13,048 nt of DNA, taken from positions 1-13,048 of the forward strand of contig JAADDB010000022.1 in NCBI GenBank assembly GCA_013154135.1. Direction: 5' to 3'. The position numbers and the translations under genes were made by a program. Shown in pieces: positions 6,834 to 13,048 of the stretch. Numbering within the stretch: the stretch's first letter is position 1; every line of letters begins with the position of its first letter. Below the pieces are notes generated by a model. That model saw nothing but the letters and a program-made list of their open reading frames with translations, ran no database searches and had not been told where the DNA came from. This stretch comes from Chloroflexota bacterium. GTDB taxonomy: Bacteria; Chloroflexota; Anaerolineae; JAADDB01.

Positions 6834-8234
6834 ATGAGGGACATGGACGCATTGCCGAAGAGAGTCGTCGTGTTGGGATTAGGGCGTCAGGGCATGGCCA
6901 TGGTCCGCTTCTTCGCGCGGGCCGGAGTCCACGTCCGCGCGTCCGACAAGCGAGATGCTCGGGCCCTGGCCGACCGGGTGGCCGAACTCCGCGACCTGGG
7001 AGTGGAGTTGGTCCTGGGCGGGCATCCCCTTTCCCTCCTCGACGGGGCCGACATGTTGGCCCTAAGCGGGGGCATCCCGTTGACCCTGCCCATTGTGCAG
7101 GAAGCCCGGCACCGGGGCATCCCCCTGGTCAGCGACGCGGAACTCACCTTGCGCTACGCGGTCCAACCCACCGTGGGCATTACCGGCTCCGCGGGCAAGA
7201 CCACCACCACCACCCTGGTGGGCTTGATGGCCCAGCGTGCGGGGTGGCCCGTCCAAGTGGGAGGGAACATCGGGACCCCGCTCTTGGACCGGCTGGACGC
7301 GTTGACACAGGACACGTGGTTGGTCCTGGAACTCTCCAGTTTCCAACTGGAGTTGTGCACCCACAGTCCACACGTGGCCGCGGTTCTCAACGTCACACCG
7401 AACCATTTGGACCGGCATCCGAGCATGGAGGCCTACGCGGAGGCCAAGCGCAACATCTTCCGCTACCAGCAGCCCGGGGACAAGCTCATCCTGGGCTGGG
7501 ATAACGAGTGGACCCGGGGATGGGCCCGGCGCGCGGTGCCCTCTGGTGTTCGCCTCTTCCTCTTCAGCCTGGAGGAGGAGGTGCCCTTGGGCACGTACGT
7601 GCGGGGGGATCGGCTCCTCCTGCGGGACGGGGAAGGGGAACAACTCCTCTGTCGGGTGGAGGAGATCCCCTTGCGGGGGCGGCACAACGTGGCCAACGTG
7701 CTGGCCGCGGCCGCGGTGGCCGGGGCTATGGGCGTGCCGGTGGACGCCATCCGCGAGGCCGTGCGCACGTTCCGGGGAGTTCCTCACCGCCTGGAGGAGG
7801 TCGCGCGGCACCGGGGCGTTCTGTGGGTGAACGATTCCATTGCCACCGCGCCGGAACGGGTGGTGGCCGCGTTGCGCTCCTTTGACGAGCCCATCGTCCT
7901 CCTCGCGGGGGGGAAGGATAAGAACTTGCCCTGGGACGAGTTCGCCCGGGTCGCGGGGGAGCGGGTGCGGTGGGTCATCGCGTTTGGGGATGCGGGGCCC
8001 CTGGTGGAACGGGTCCTCCGGCCCTATGTGGGGCGCAGTCGTATCCAGGGCGTGGAGGTGGTGAGGGACTTGGAGGCCGCGGTACGGCGGGCAGCCGCGG
8101 TGGCCCAACCGGGGGAGGTGGTCCTCCTTTCCCCGGGTGGGACGAGCTTTGACGCGTATCAAAACTTTGAGGAGCGGGGCGAGCACTTTCGGCAGTTGGT
8201 TCGCTCCCTCGTCAACGAGGTTGGACACCCATGA
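6834..8234 (+). CDS. murD: UDP-MurNAc-L-Ala:D-Glu ligase MurD
   Basis: Cytoplasmic Mur ligase of 466 aa that adds D-glutamate to UDP-MurNAc-L-alanine using ATP. The N-terminal Rossmann-like domain has VVVLGLGRQGMAMVRFF and binds the UDP part. The central domain has the P-loop GITGSAGKTTTTTLVG (Lys122), VGGNIGTPLLD, LELSSFQLE and NVTPNHLDRHPSMEAYAEAK. The C-terminal domain has VNDSIATAPERVVAAL, LLAGGKDKNLPWDEF and LLSPGGTSFDAYQNFEERG. The usual NDSKATN is NDSIATA here; related variants occur in some lineages. The start is uncertain between ATG 6834 and ATG 6843, the latter with GAGGG just before it; both keep the whole domain. The stop overlaps the ftsW start as ATGA (8231-8234), indicating translational coupling. 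Confidence 0.96.
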   Translation: MRDMDALPKRVVVLGLGRQGMAMVRFFARAGVHVRASDKRDARALADRVAELRDLGVELVLGGHPLSLLDGADMLALSGGIPLTLPIVQEARHRGIPLVSDAELTLRYAVQPTVGITGSAGKTTTTTLVGLMAQRAGWPVQVGGNIGTPLLDRLDALTQDTWLVLELSSFQLELCTHSPHVAAVLNVTPNHLDRHPSMEAYAEAKRNIFRYQQPGDKLILGWDNEWTRGWARRAVPSGVRLFLFSLEEEVPLGTYVRGDRLLLRDGEGEQLLCRVEEIPLRGRHNVANVLAAAAVAGAMGVPVDAIREAVRTFRGVPHRLEEVARHRGVLWVNDSIATAPERVVAALRSFDEPIVLLAGGKDKNLPWDEFARVAGERVRWVIAFGDAGPLVERVLRPYVGRSRIQGVEVVRDLEAAVRRAAAVAQPGEVVLLSPGGTSFDAYQNFEERGEHFRQLVRSLVNEVGHP

Positions 8235-9415
8235 GTGGGCAACAGAACATCCGTCAACGACCGGGACGGGGCTGGGTGGGCTTCGACGCCACCCTCTTCG
8301 TCGTCATCATCGCACTCTTGGTCGTGGGACTTTTGTCCGTCTACAGCGCGACGGTCCACATGTCCCTGGCCAGCGGTAATCCCGCGGCCTGGTTTCGGCG
8401 GCAGTTGACATGGGCTCTTCTGGGCCTGATCGCCATGTTCGTGACGAGCAACATCCCGTATCACCTGTGGCGTCGTGTGGACAAGTACCTGTTGGGGGGG
8501 ACGCTCCTTCTGCTCCTGATCGTTCTGTTCCGGCCGGCGCGGTTCGGCTCCACGCGCTTCCTGGCCGGCCAGAGTATTCAGCCGTCGGAGGTGGCCAAGT
8601 TCGCGTTGGTCGTCTACGCGGCTTCTTGGCTCTCTTCCCCCATGCACTATTACAGCTTGCACAACTTGAAGGACGGGCTTCTGCCCTACGGCATCATCGT
8701 GGGCTTGGTGGCCGGTCTGGTGGCCATGCAGCCGGACATCGGCACGGCCATGCTGTTGGGGACGGTGGGCCTGATCATGTTCTTCATCGCGGGAGCGGAC
8801 ATCAAGCAGTTCCTGCTCGCGGTCATTGTGGGAGGGGCCACATCGGCCTTGTTGATCGCGTTTTCCAACCACGCGCGGCAGCGCATCCACGAGTTGATGG
8901 CTATCTGGCAGAACCCGGACAGCGAACGCTGGTCCCAGTTGACCCAGGCCCTGCGGGTCATGCGTTCTGGGGGCATTTTCGGCCAGGGGCCGGGACGGCT
9001 GGACACGCCTGTGCCGGCCATTCATCACGATTTCATCCTGGCCGCGGTGGGCCACGCGTTCGGTCTGGTGGGGGTGAGTGTGGTCCTCCTGCTCTTTGGT
9101 CTGTTGGCCTATCGGGGGTACACCATTGCGGCCCGGGCGCCCGATCCCTTTGGGTCCTTCTTGGCCGCGGGCATCACCACTTGGTTGGTGCTCCAGGCGT
9201 TGATCAACATGGGCGTCGCGGTGGCCCTGGTGCCTCCTACGGGCATTCCTTTGCCCCTTGTCAGTTATGGGGGCTCGGCCATGCTGACGACCATGGCGGC
9301 CCTGGGGGTGTTGTTGAACATATCCCAATACACGACGGTGAGAACACGGCATGAACGTCATTCTATCCGGGGGCGGGACCGGGGGGCACGTGTACCCCGC
9401 GCTGAGCGTGTCTGA
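8231..9415 (+). CDS. ftsW: Septal glycan polymerase FtsW (SEDS family)
   Basis: Polytopic SEDS protein of 394 aa that polymerises lipid II into glycan strands at the septum, working with FtsI. Family segments seen in order are SVYSAT after the first span, RQLTWALLGLIAM, QPSEVAKFALVVYAASWL, QPDIGTAMLLGTVGLIMFF, SGGIFGQGPG, PAIHHDFILAAVG with the key aspartate at D267 (equivalent to HTD in E. coli FtsW), and PPTGIPLPLVSYGGSAML. The usual GEExG after the HTDF segment is GHAFG (residues 274-278), so both glutamates are missing. Its position between murD and murG favours FtsW over RodA. The C-terminal tail (after about residue 367) is arginine-rich and is read from the 65 bases that overlap murG. 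The ATG overlaps the murD stop. Confidence 0.94.
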   Translation: MSGQQNIRQRPGRGWVGFDATLFVVIIALLVVGLLSVYSATVHMSLASGNPAAWFRRQLTWALLGLIAMFVTSNIPYHLWRRVDKYLLGGTLLLLLIVLFRPARFGSTRFLAGQSIQPSEVAKFALVVYAASWLSSPMHYYSLHNLKDGLLPYGIIVGLVAGLVAMQPDIGTAMLLGTVGLIMFFIAGADIKQFLLAVIVGGATSALLIAFSNHARQRIHELMAIWQNPDSERWSQLTQALRVMRSGGIFGQGPGRLDTPVPAIHHDFILAAVGHAFGLVGVSVVLLLFGLLAYRGYTIAARAPDPFGSFLAAGITTWLVLQALINMGVAVALVPPTGIPLPLVSYGGSAMLTTMAALGVLLNISQYTTVRTRHERHSIRGRDRGARVPRAERV

Positions 9416-10457
9416 CGCGCTGCGGGAGGTGGCCCGGGAACGGGGCGCGTCCCTCCGTCTCCTCTACCTGGGGCATTCCCGGGGCGTGGAGGCGGACTTG
9501 GTGGCCCGGGCGGGCATCCCCTTCGCGGGGGTGGAAAGTGGCCAGATCCGGGGGCAATCCCGGGCGCGGGTGGTGATGAATTTGTTGCGCATGGGACGGG
9601 GATATACCCAGGCTCTGGGCCACATAGGGCGATTTCGGCCCCACGTGGTCTTCCTCACCGGCGGGTGGGTGACCGCGCCGGTGGCCCTGGCCGCCCGCAC
9701 CCGACGTGTGCCCGTGGTCATCTACCTGCCCGATGTGACACCGGGCCTGGCCATCCAACAGTTGCAACGGTTGGCCCGGCGGGTTGCCGTCACCGTGCCG
9801 GAGGCCGCAACCTACTTCCCGGGGAAGGCCGTGGTCACCGGTTACCCCGTCCGGCCGGAGGTTGTGCACGCGGACCGGGAACGAGCTCGGGCCCGGTGGC
9901 AGGTGGGGCCCGAGGAGCGGGTGCTTCTCGTCTTCGGGGGGAGCCGGGGCGCGCGCAGCATCAACCGCGCGGTGGTGGCTCACCTGGAGTCCATCCTGCG
10001 GCGGGTGCGGGTCATCCACGTGACCGGGCGTTTGGACCACTCGTGGGTGCAAGAAGCATGGGCCCGGCTGACGCCCGAGCTGCGGGCACGTTACCACGTG
10101 CACGAGTACTTGCACGAGGAGATGGCCGATGCCCTGGCCGCGGCCGATCTGGTCCTGAGCCGGGCGGGCGCGTCGGTGTTGGGGGAATTCCCCGCGCGGG
10201 GGCTTCCCGCGATCCTGGTGCCCTACCCCCACGCGGGGAGACATCAGGAGGCCAACGCCCGCTACCTGGTCGACCGGGGGGCTGCGGTCATGGTGGAGGA
10301 CGCGGAACTGTCGGAGCGTCTGCTGCCCACGTTGGAGGCCCTTCTGGGTGAGGAGGGCCGGTTGGACGCGATGCGCGACGCGGCCCGGCGTCTGTATCGG
10401 CCCGACGCGGCCCGGCACATCGCGACGATCTTGTGGGAGTTGGGGCAAGAGGGATAA
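9351..10457 (+). CDS. murG: Lipid II-forming GlcNAc transferase MurG
   Basis: Membrane-associated GT28-type glycosyltransferase of 368 aa that moves GlcNAc from UDP-GlcNAc to lipid I, completing lipid II on the inner membrane face. The N-terminal loop SGGGTGGHVYPAL (residues 6-18, with His13) and the second glycine loop LVFGGSRGARSIN are both present. So are TGYPVRPEV, VTGRLDH, and the UDP-GlcNAc site region SRAGASVLGEFPARGLPAILVPYPHAGRHQEANA. The start at 9351 is firm, because the family sequence begins right at the glycine loop and GGTGAG (9338-9343) lies 7 nt upstream. It overlaps the ftsW reading frame by 65 nt. The stop codon lies inside a small inverted repeat (10449-10463). Confidence 0.96.
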   Translation: MNVILSGGGTGGHVYPALSVSDALREVARERGASLRLLYLGHSRGVEADLVARAGIPFAGVESGQIRGQSRARVVMNLLRMGRGYTQALGHIGRFRPHVVFLTGGWVTAPVALAARTRRVPVVIYLPDVTPGLAIQQLQRLARRVAVTVPEAATYFPGKAVVTGYPVRPEVVHADRERARARWQVGPEERVLLVFGGSRGARSINRAVVAHLESILRRVRVIHVTGRLDHSWVQEAWARLTPELRARYHVHEYLHEEMADALAAADLVLSRAGASVLGEFPARGLPAILVPYPHAGRHQEANARYLVDRGAAVMVEDAELSERLLPTLEALLGEEGRLDAMRDAARRLYRPDAARHIATILWELGQEG

Positions 10458-10490
10458 TCCCTCCCTGGCCCGTCAGGACCGGCCGGGTCC
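10449..10490. repeat. Two small hairpins at the murG end
   Basis: GAGGGAT-A-ATCCCTC (10449-10463) is a perfect inverted repeat centred on the murG stop codon. GGACC-GGCCG-GGTCC (10476-10490) follows 12 bases later. The second is followed by AGCAAAAGGA, not by a T-run, so neither is a good intrinsic terminator. They could tune mRNA decay or the expression of the next gene. The first is 7 bp and the second 5 bp, so chance occurrence in GC-rich DNA is possible. Confidence 0.35.
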
Positions 10491-10514
10491 AGCAAAAGGA
10501 ACACGTGAGCGTCC

Positions 10515-11138
10515 ATGCAGAACAGTGGTGACGTCTGGCAAGGTATTGTGACCTTATTCGCGCTGCTCCTCCTCTTCGGTTACCTGGGATGGAGGAGGGG
10601 CTTCGCGCGCGAGTTCATTGTTTTTGTGGCCATCCTCATCGGCCAGATCATCCGCGCGACGGACCTGGGGCCCCAACTGGTGGTCAAGATCAACCAGTTC
10701 TGGGCCCTGTTCAAGATCGCGGCCAAGGCGGGATTTTCCCCGCCCAAGATGTTGGAGCTGGCCGGGGAGATCGCCACCATCGAGCCCTTGATCCCGCCGG
10801 ATCGGCAGGAGGCGTTTCTCTTTCTGCTCTTCCTGTTCGTGATCTTCCTGGGCTATTTTGTGGGACAGTTCATCTCGTCCCGGCCTTCCCCGGTGGGCAT
10901 GATCATGGGCATGATCAACGGTTACCTGATCGGCGCGCTGCTCCTGCCCGTCTTGCCCCGGGAGTTGCCGGCCCATCTGCCGGGACAGACGGCCAGTGTG
11001 GCCCAGCGCCAGCAGGCCCAGGAGGTCATGCGCCGAGGGCTCCAACAGGTGGGGGAAATCCTGGGCGTACAGCCGGTGTACGCGCTGCTCCTCCTCATCG
11101 CCCTGTTGCTCCTCTGGGCCGCATGGGAGTTGAGGTAG
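10515..11138 (+). CDS. CvpA-like membrane protein 1
   Basis: Membrane protein of 207 aa with about five hydrophobic segments (residues about 10-24, 31-46, 100-120, 126-146 and 187-204). The N-terminal pattern, a first span followed by RRGFAREF and a second span, and the GMINGYLIGALL segment (132-143) resemble the CvpA/colicin V production protein family. The likeness is in pattern and topology, not in a firm signature. The function is unknown; CvpA proteins are linked to cell envelope stress. A stretch between spans 4 and 5 (about 155-183) is polar and glutamine-rich. It lies 57 nt after murG in the dcw operon, where murC would normally follow, and a related gene stands next to it. A role in wall synthesis or division is inferred from place only. 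Confidence 0.6.
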   Translation: MQNSGDVWQGIVTLFALLLLFGYLGWRRGFAREFIVFVAILIGQIIRATDLGPQLVVKINQFWALFKIAAKAGFSPPKMLELAGEIATIEPLIPPDRQEAFLFLLFLFVIFLGYFVGQFISSRPSPVGMIMGMINGYLIGALLLPVLPRELPAHLPGQTASVAQRQQAQEVMRRGLQQVGEILGVQPVYALLLLIALLLLWAAWELR

Positions 11139-11295
11139 GAGTGCGTGACGGTTAACGAGTAAGAGGTTGGGCCGGTGTGCGAGGTGTTTTAGGTGTGGAG
11201 CTAGGAGAGCGGCCCTCCGCCGGAGGCGGGGCTGACCATGGCCCAGGCACGACGGTCCATCCGGAAAATATTGCCAGGAAGTGAAGGGGGGTACG
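11139..11295. other. Spacer between the CvpA-like genes
   Basis: The spacer of about 157 nt contains TAACGAGTAA (11153-11162), a fragment matching the repeat units in the region before mraZ. It also contains a small perfect hairpin CCTCC-GCC-GGAGG (11214-11226) inside a GC-rich stretch. There is no T-run after the hairpin and no clear -10/-35 pair. It looks like a place where a short dispersed repeat has landed inside the operon. Confidence 0.45.
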
Positions 11296-11871
11296 GTGGG
11301 ACCCATTGAGACATTGTGGGGTGTCATTGTTCTGGTTTTCGTCATCATTGCCTTGGTGCGCGGGTACAACAAGGAATTGGGTGTCACCGTGCTGTTGCTC
11401 ATCGTGCTCTTTCTGGAGCTCCAGTTCGGGGATATGGTGGAAGCACGGTTGAAATCCGATATCCTGCCCACGCTGATCCGGGCCTTCGGTGGTGACCCGG
11501 ACCGCGCGGTGGAGGTGCAGAATTTCTTGCTCCTCCTCATCTTCCAGGGGCTTCTCATTGTGGTCATTTTTGCCACGTACGCGGGACGGACTTTCTCCTT
11601 CCCTGGGAGTCCGCCCCGGGGCATCGAGGGGACGTTTTTCAACGTGCTGGTAGGGCTGGTCAACGGTTACCTGTTCACGGGCACGTTGTGGTACTACTTG
11701 CACAAGTACGATTATCCCTTTCTCAAGCGGTGGGGGTTGTTCGACCCCACTTTGTTGACCGACCGGGCGAAGCGCATGTTGGAGTATGTGCCGCCGGCCT
11801 TGTTCCACGATCACCCGGAATTTCTGGCCGCGTTCGCGGGGATTCTGGTGATCCTCAGCGTGCGCAAGTGA
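11296..11871 (+). CDS. CvpA-like membrane protein 2
   Basis: Membrane protein of about 191 aa if started at GTG 11296; GTG 11281 would add five residues but has an AGGAA directly against it with no spacing. Counted from 11296, hydrophobic segments lie at about 7-20, 28-42, 77-94, 114-134 and 178-189. It shares the layout of its upstream neighbour: a first span, then a basic RGYNKELGVTVLLL start of the second span, and later GLVNGYLFTGTL, which matches GMINGYLIGAL in the first protein. The two are probably tandem paralogues of a CvpA-like family. No catalytic motif is seen and the function is unknown. Six bases separate its stop from the murC start, so it is co-transcribed and perhaps co-translated with murC. 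Confidence 0.6.
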   Translation: MGPIETLWGVIVLVFVIIALVRGYNKELGVTVLLLIVLFLELQFGDMVEARLKSDILPTLIRAFGGDPDRAVEVQNFLLLLIFQGLLIVVIFATYAGRTFSFPGSPPRGIEGTFFNVLVGLVNGYLFTGTLWYYLHKYDYPFLKRWGLFDPTLLTDRAKRMLEYVPPALFHDHPEFLAAFAGILVILSVRK

Positions 11872-11877
11872 GGTGCG

Positions 11878-13048
11878 ATGGCGATGCCGGACATGTGGAA
11901 GCGGGTTCACATCATGGGCATGGGAGGCACAGGCCTCTCGGCCATCGCGCGCGTGCTCCTGGAGCAAGGGGTGGAGGTGAGCGGGTGCGACCGCCAGATG
12001 GGGGCGTTGTTGGAGGAGGTCGGTCGGCAGGGCGCTCGCGTGTACGTGGGCCATGATCCGGACCACGTGACGGACGCGGAGGCCCTTCTCGTCACGTCCG
12101 CGGTGCCCTTGGACCACCCGGAGGTGGAGGCCGCGCGGGAGCGGGGTGTGCCCGTGTTCCGGCGCCGGGATTTTCTCCCCCACTTGTTGGCAGGTCGCCA
12201 GGTGATCGGCGTGGCCGGCACCCACGGGAAGACGACGACCACGGGGATGTTGGTGCACATGTTGCGCAGCGAGGGCATCCCGGTGGGGTACATTGTGGGA
12301 TCTCCCCTGCCGCGCTGGGGCAATGCCCGCGCGGGGGAGAACGGGCATTTCATCATCGAGGCGGACGAGTACGATTACATGTTCTGGGGTCTTTCCCCCC
12401 AGGTCGCGGTCATCACCAACGTGGAATGGGATCACGTGGATCTCTTCCCCACGGAGGAGGCCTATCGGGATGCGTTTGTGGGCTATGCCCAACGGGCCGA
12501 ACGGGTGGTGGCCTGCGCGGAGGACCCAGGGGCCATGGATGTGGCCCAACGGTCCGGGCGACCGGTGGTGACGTACGGTGTCCGGGCCGACGCGGATTGG
12601 CGGGCTGAAGTGGCGGGTTTGGATTCTCGGGGGCGGATTCGGTTCCAACCTGTTCGGGCGGGCACGCGGGTTGGACCGGTCCTCACGTTGGAGGTACCGG
12701 GGTATCACAATGTGCTCAATGCGTTGGCAGCGCTGGCAGCTCTGGATGCCGCCGGATTCTCCCCCGAGAGCCTTTCCACCCACTTGAGGACATACAGGGG
12801 CGCGGACCGTCGTTTTCAGCACGTGGGCCAGGTGGGGGGCGTGGTGATCATCGATGATTACGCCCATCACCCCACCGAAGTCCGGGCAACCCTGGCCGCG
12901 CTCCGACAGCTTTACCCGCGGGCGCGCGTGTGGGCCGTCTTCCAGCCCCACACGTACACGCGCACCCGCGCGTTGCTCGACCGGTGGACAGAGGCCTTCG
13001 CGGACGCGGACCACGTGGCGGTCATGGACATCTACGCCGCGCGCGAGA
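11878..13048 (+). CDS. murC: UDP-MurNAc:L-alanine ligase MurC (3' truncated)
   Basis: Cytoplasmic Mur ligase that starts the peptide by joining L-alanine to UDP-MurNAc with ATP. The frame is open to the end of the window: about 390 residues are visible, and the family is about 460, so roughly the last 70 are missing because of the window edge. Motifs are HIMGMGGTGLSAIARVL (UDP-binding N-domain), the P-loop AGTHGKTTTTGML (Lys118), EADEYDYMF (E161), TNVEWDHVDLFPT (His186), VPGYHNVLNALAAL, and VVIIDDYAHHPTEVRATL (322-339). DDYAHHPTEV is typical of MurC; it argues against the recycling ligase Mpl. The start could be ATG 11878 or ATG 11884. GAGGTG at 11870-11875 is better spaced for 11884. murB, ftsQ, ftsA and ftsZ would be expected beyond the window but cannot be seen. 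Confidence 0.94.
   Translation, partial: MAMPDMWKRVHIMGMGGTGLSAIARVLLEQGVEVSGCDRQMGALLEEVGRQGARVYVGHDPDHVTDAEALLVTSAVPLDHPEVEAARERGVPVFRRRDFLPHLLAGRQVIGVAGTHGKTTTTGMLVHMLRSEGIPVGYIVGSPLPRWGNARAGENGHFIIEADEYDYMFWGLSPQVAVITNVEWDHVDLFPTEEAYRDAFVGYAQRAERVVACAEDPGAMDVAQRSGRPVVTYGVRADADWRAEVAGLDSRGRIRFQPVRAGTRVGPVLTLEVPGYHNVLNALAALAALDAAGFSPESLSTHLRTYRGADRRFQHVGQVGGVVIIDDYAHHPTEVRATLAALRQLYPRARVWAVFQPHTYTRTRALLDRWTEAFADADHVAVMDIYAARE

Noticed and set aside
5792..7504. 570-aa open frame on the plus strand
   Set aside because: It overlaps mraY and murD in another frame. The translation is rich in G, R, P and H without any domain, while the other frame carries all MraY and MurD motifs.
8159..9361. 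400-aa minus-strand frame opposite ftsW
   Set aside because: Antisense shadow of a polytopic protein gene with low-complexity Q/H/R-rich sequence and no start signals.
11152..13014. 620-aa open frame on the minus strand
   Set aside because: It lies antisense to the second CvpA-like gene and murC, which have clear motifs or operon context. The translation is rich in H, R, P and Q, as expected of a GC-rich shadow frame.
11878..13048. murC gene read as Mpl, the recycling ligase
   Set aside because: The DDYAHHPTEV motif and the position in the dcw cluster next to murG fit MurC better; EADEYD alone is not decisive.

Overview
This window is a division and cell wall (dcw) gene cluster, read entirely on the + strand from a single well-formed promoter upstream of mraZ. 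The order is mraZ, rsmH (mraW), an ftsL-like gene, ftsI (a class B penicillin-binding protein), murF, mraY, murD, ftsW, murG, two tandem CvpA-like membrane-protein genes, and murC, which is cut off by the window end. The DNA is visibly GC-rich, and from base 604 onward almost everything is coding. No genes on the minus strand are convincing. The organism is a bacterium that makes peptidoglycan and divides through an FtsW/FtsI septal synthase. I lean to Chloroflexota (Anaerolineae-like), from the MurC sequence style (EADEYD and NVEWDH motifs), the absence of murE from its usual place, and short intergenic repeats of the TAACGAGTAACGATT type. This placement is inferred from memory of family sequences and is not proven.

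Region by region: bases 1-521 hold no credible gene. They contain a 20-nt perfect inverted repeat (84-103 and 440-459) that brackets several GC-rich hairpins, then a 20-bp palindromic site at 473-492. The promoter (TGGACA, 16-nt spacer, extended -10 TGaTATAAT) ends at 549. It is followed at once by four TGGG boxes at exact 10-bp spacing (552-585), the layout expected of a MraZ operator, so the operon is probably repressed by its own first product. mraZ and rsmH overlap; the ftsL-like gene and ftsI follow closely. A 64-nt gap then leads to murF with no murE in between. A 134-nt gap with a GC palindrome precedes mraY. mraY, murD, ftsW and murG are packed tightly, with an ATGA overlap at murD/ftsW and an unusual 65-nt overlap at ftsW/murG. 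Two small membrane genes (10515-11138 and about 11296-11871) separate murG from murC.

The genes work as a pathway. MurC, MurD and MurF build the UDP-MurNAc-peptide in the cytoplasm; the MurE step must come from elsewhere. MraY loads the precursor on undecaprenyl phosphate to give lipid I, and MurG adds GlcNAc to give lipid II. FtsW polymerises the glycan and FtsI cross-links it at the septum, with the FtsL-like protein as a scaffold. RsmH methylates 16S rRNA and MraZ regulates transcription.

The cluster is mostly a standard locus. The points that deserve a second look are the tandem CvpA-like pair inside it, the four-box MraZ operator, the missing murE, altered residues in FtsI and FtsW, the long ftsW/murG overlap, and the unexplained palindrome and repeat structures upstream.
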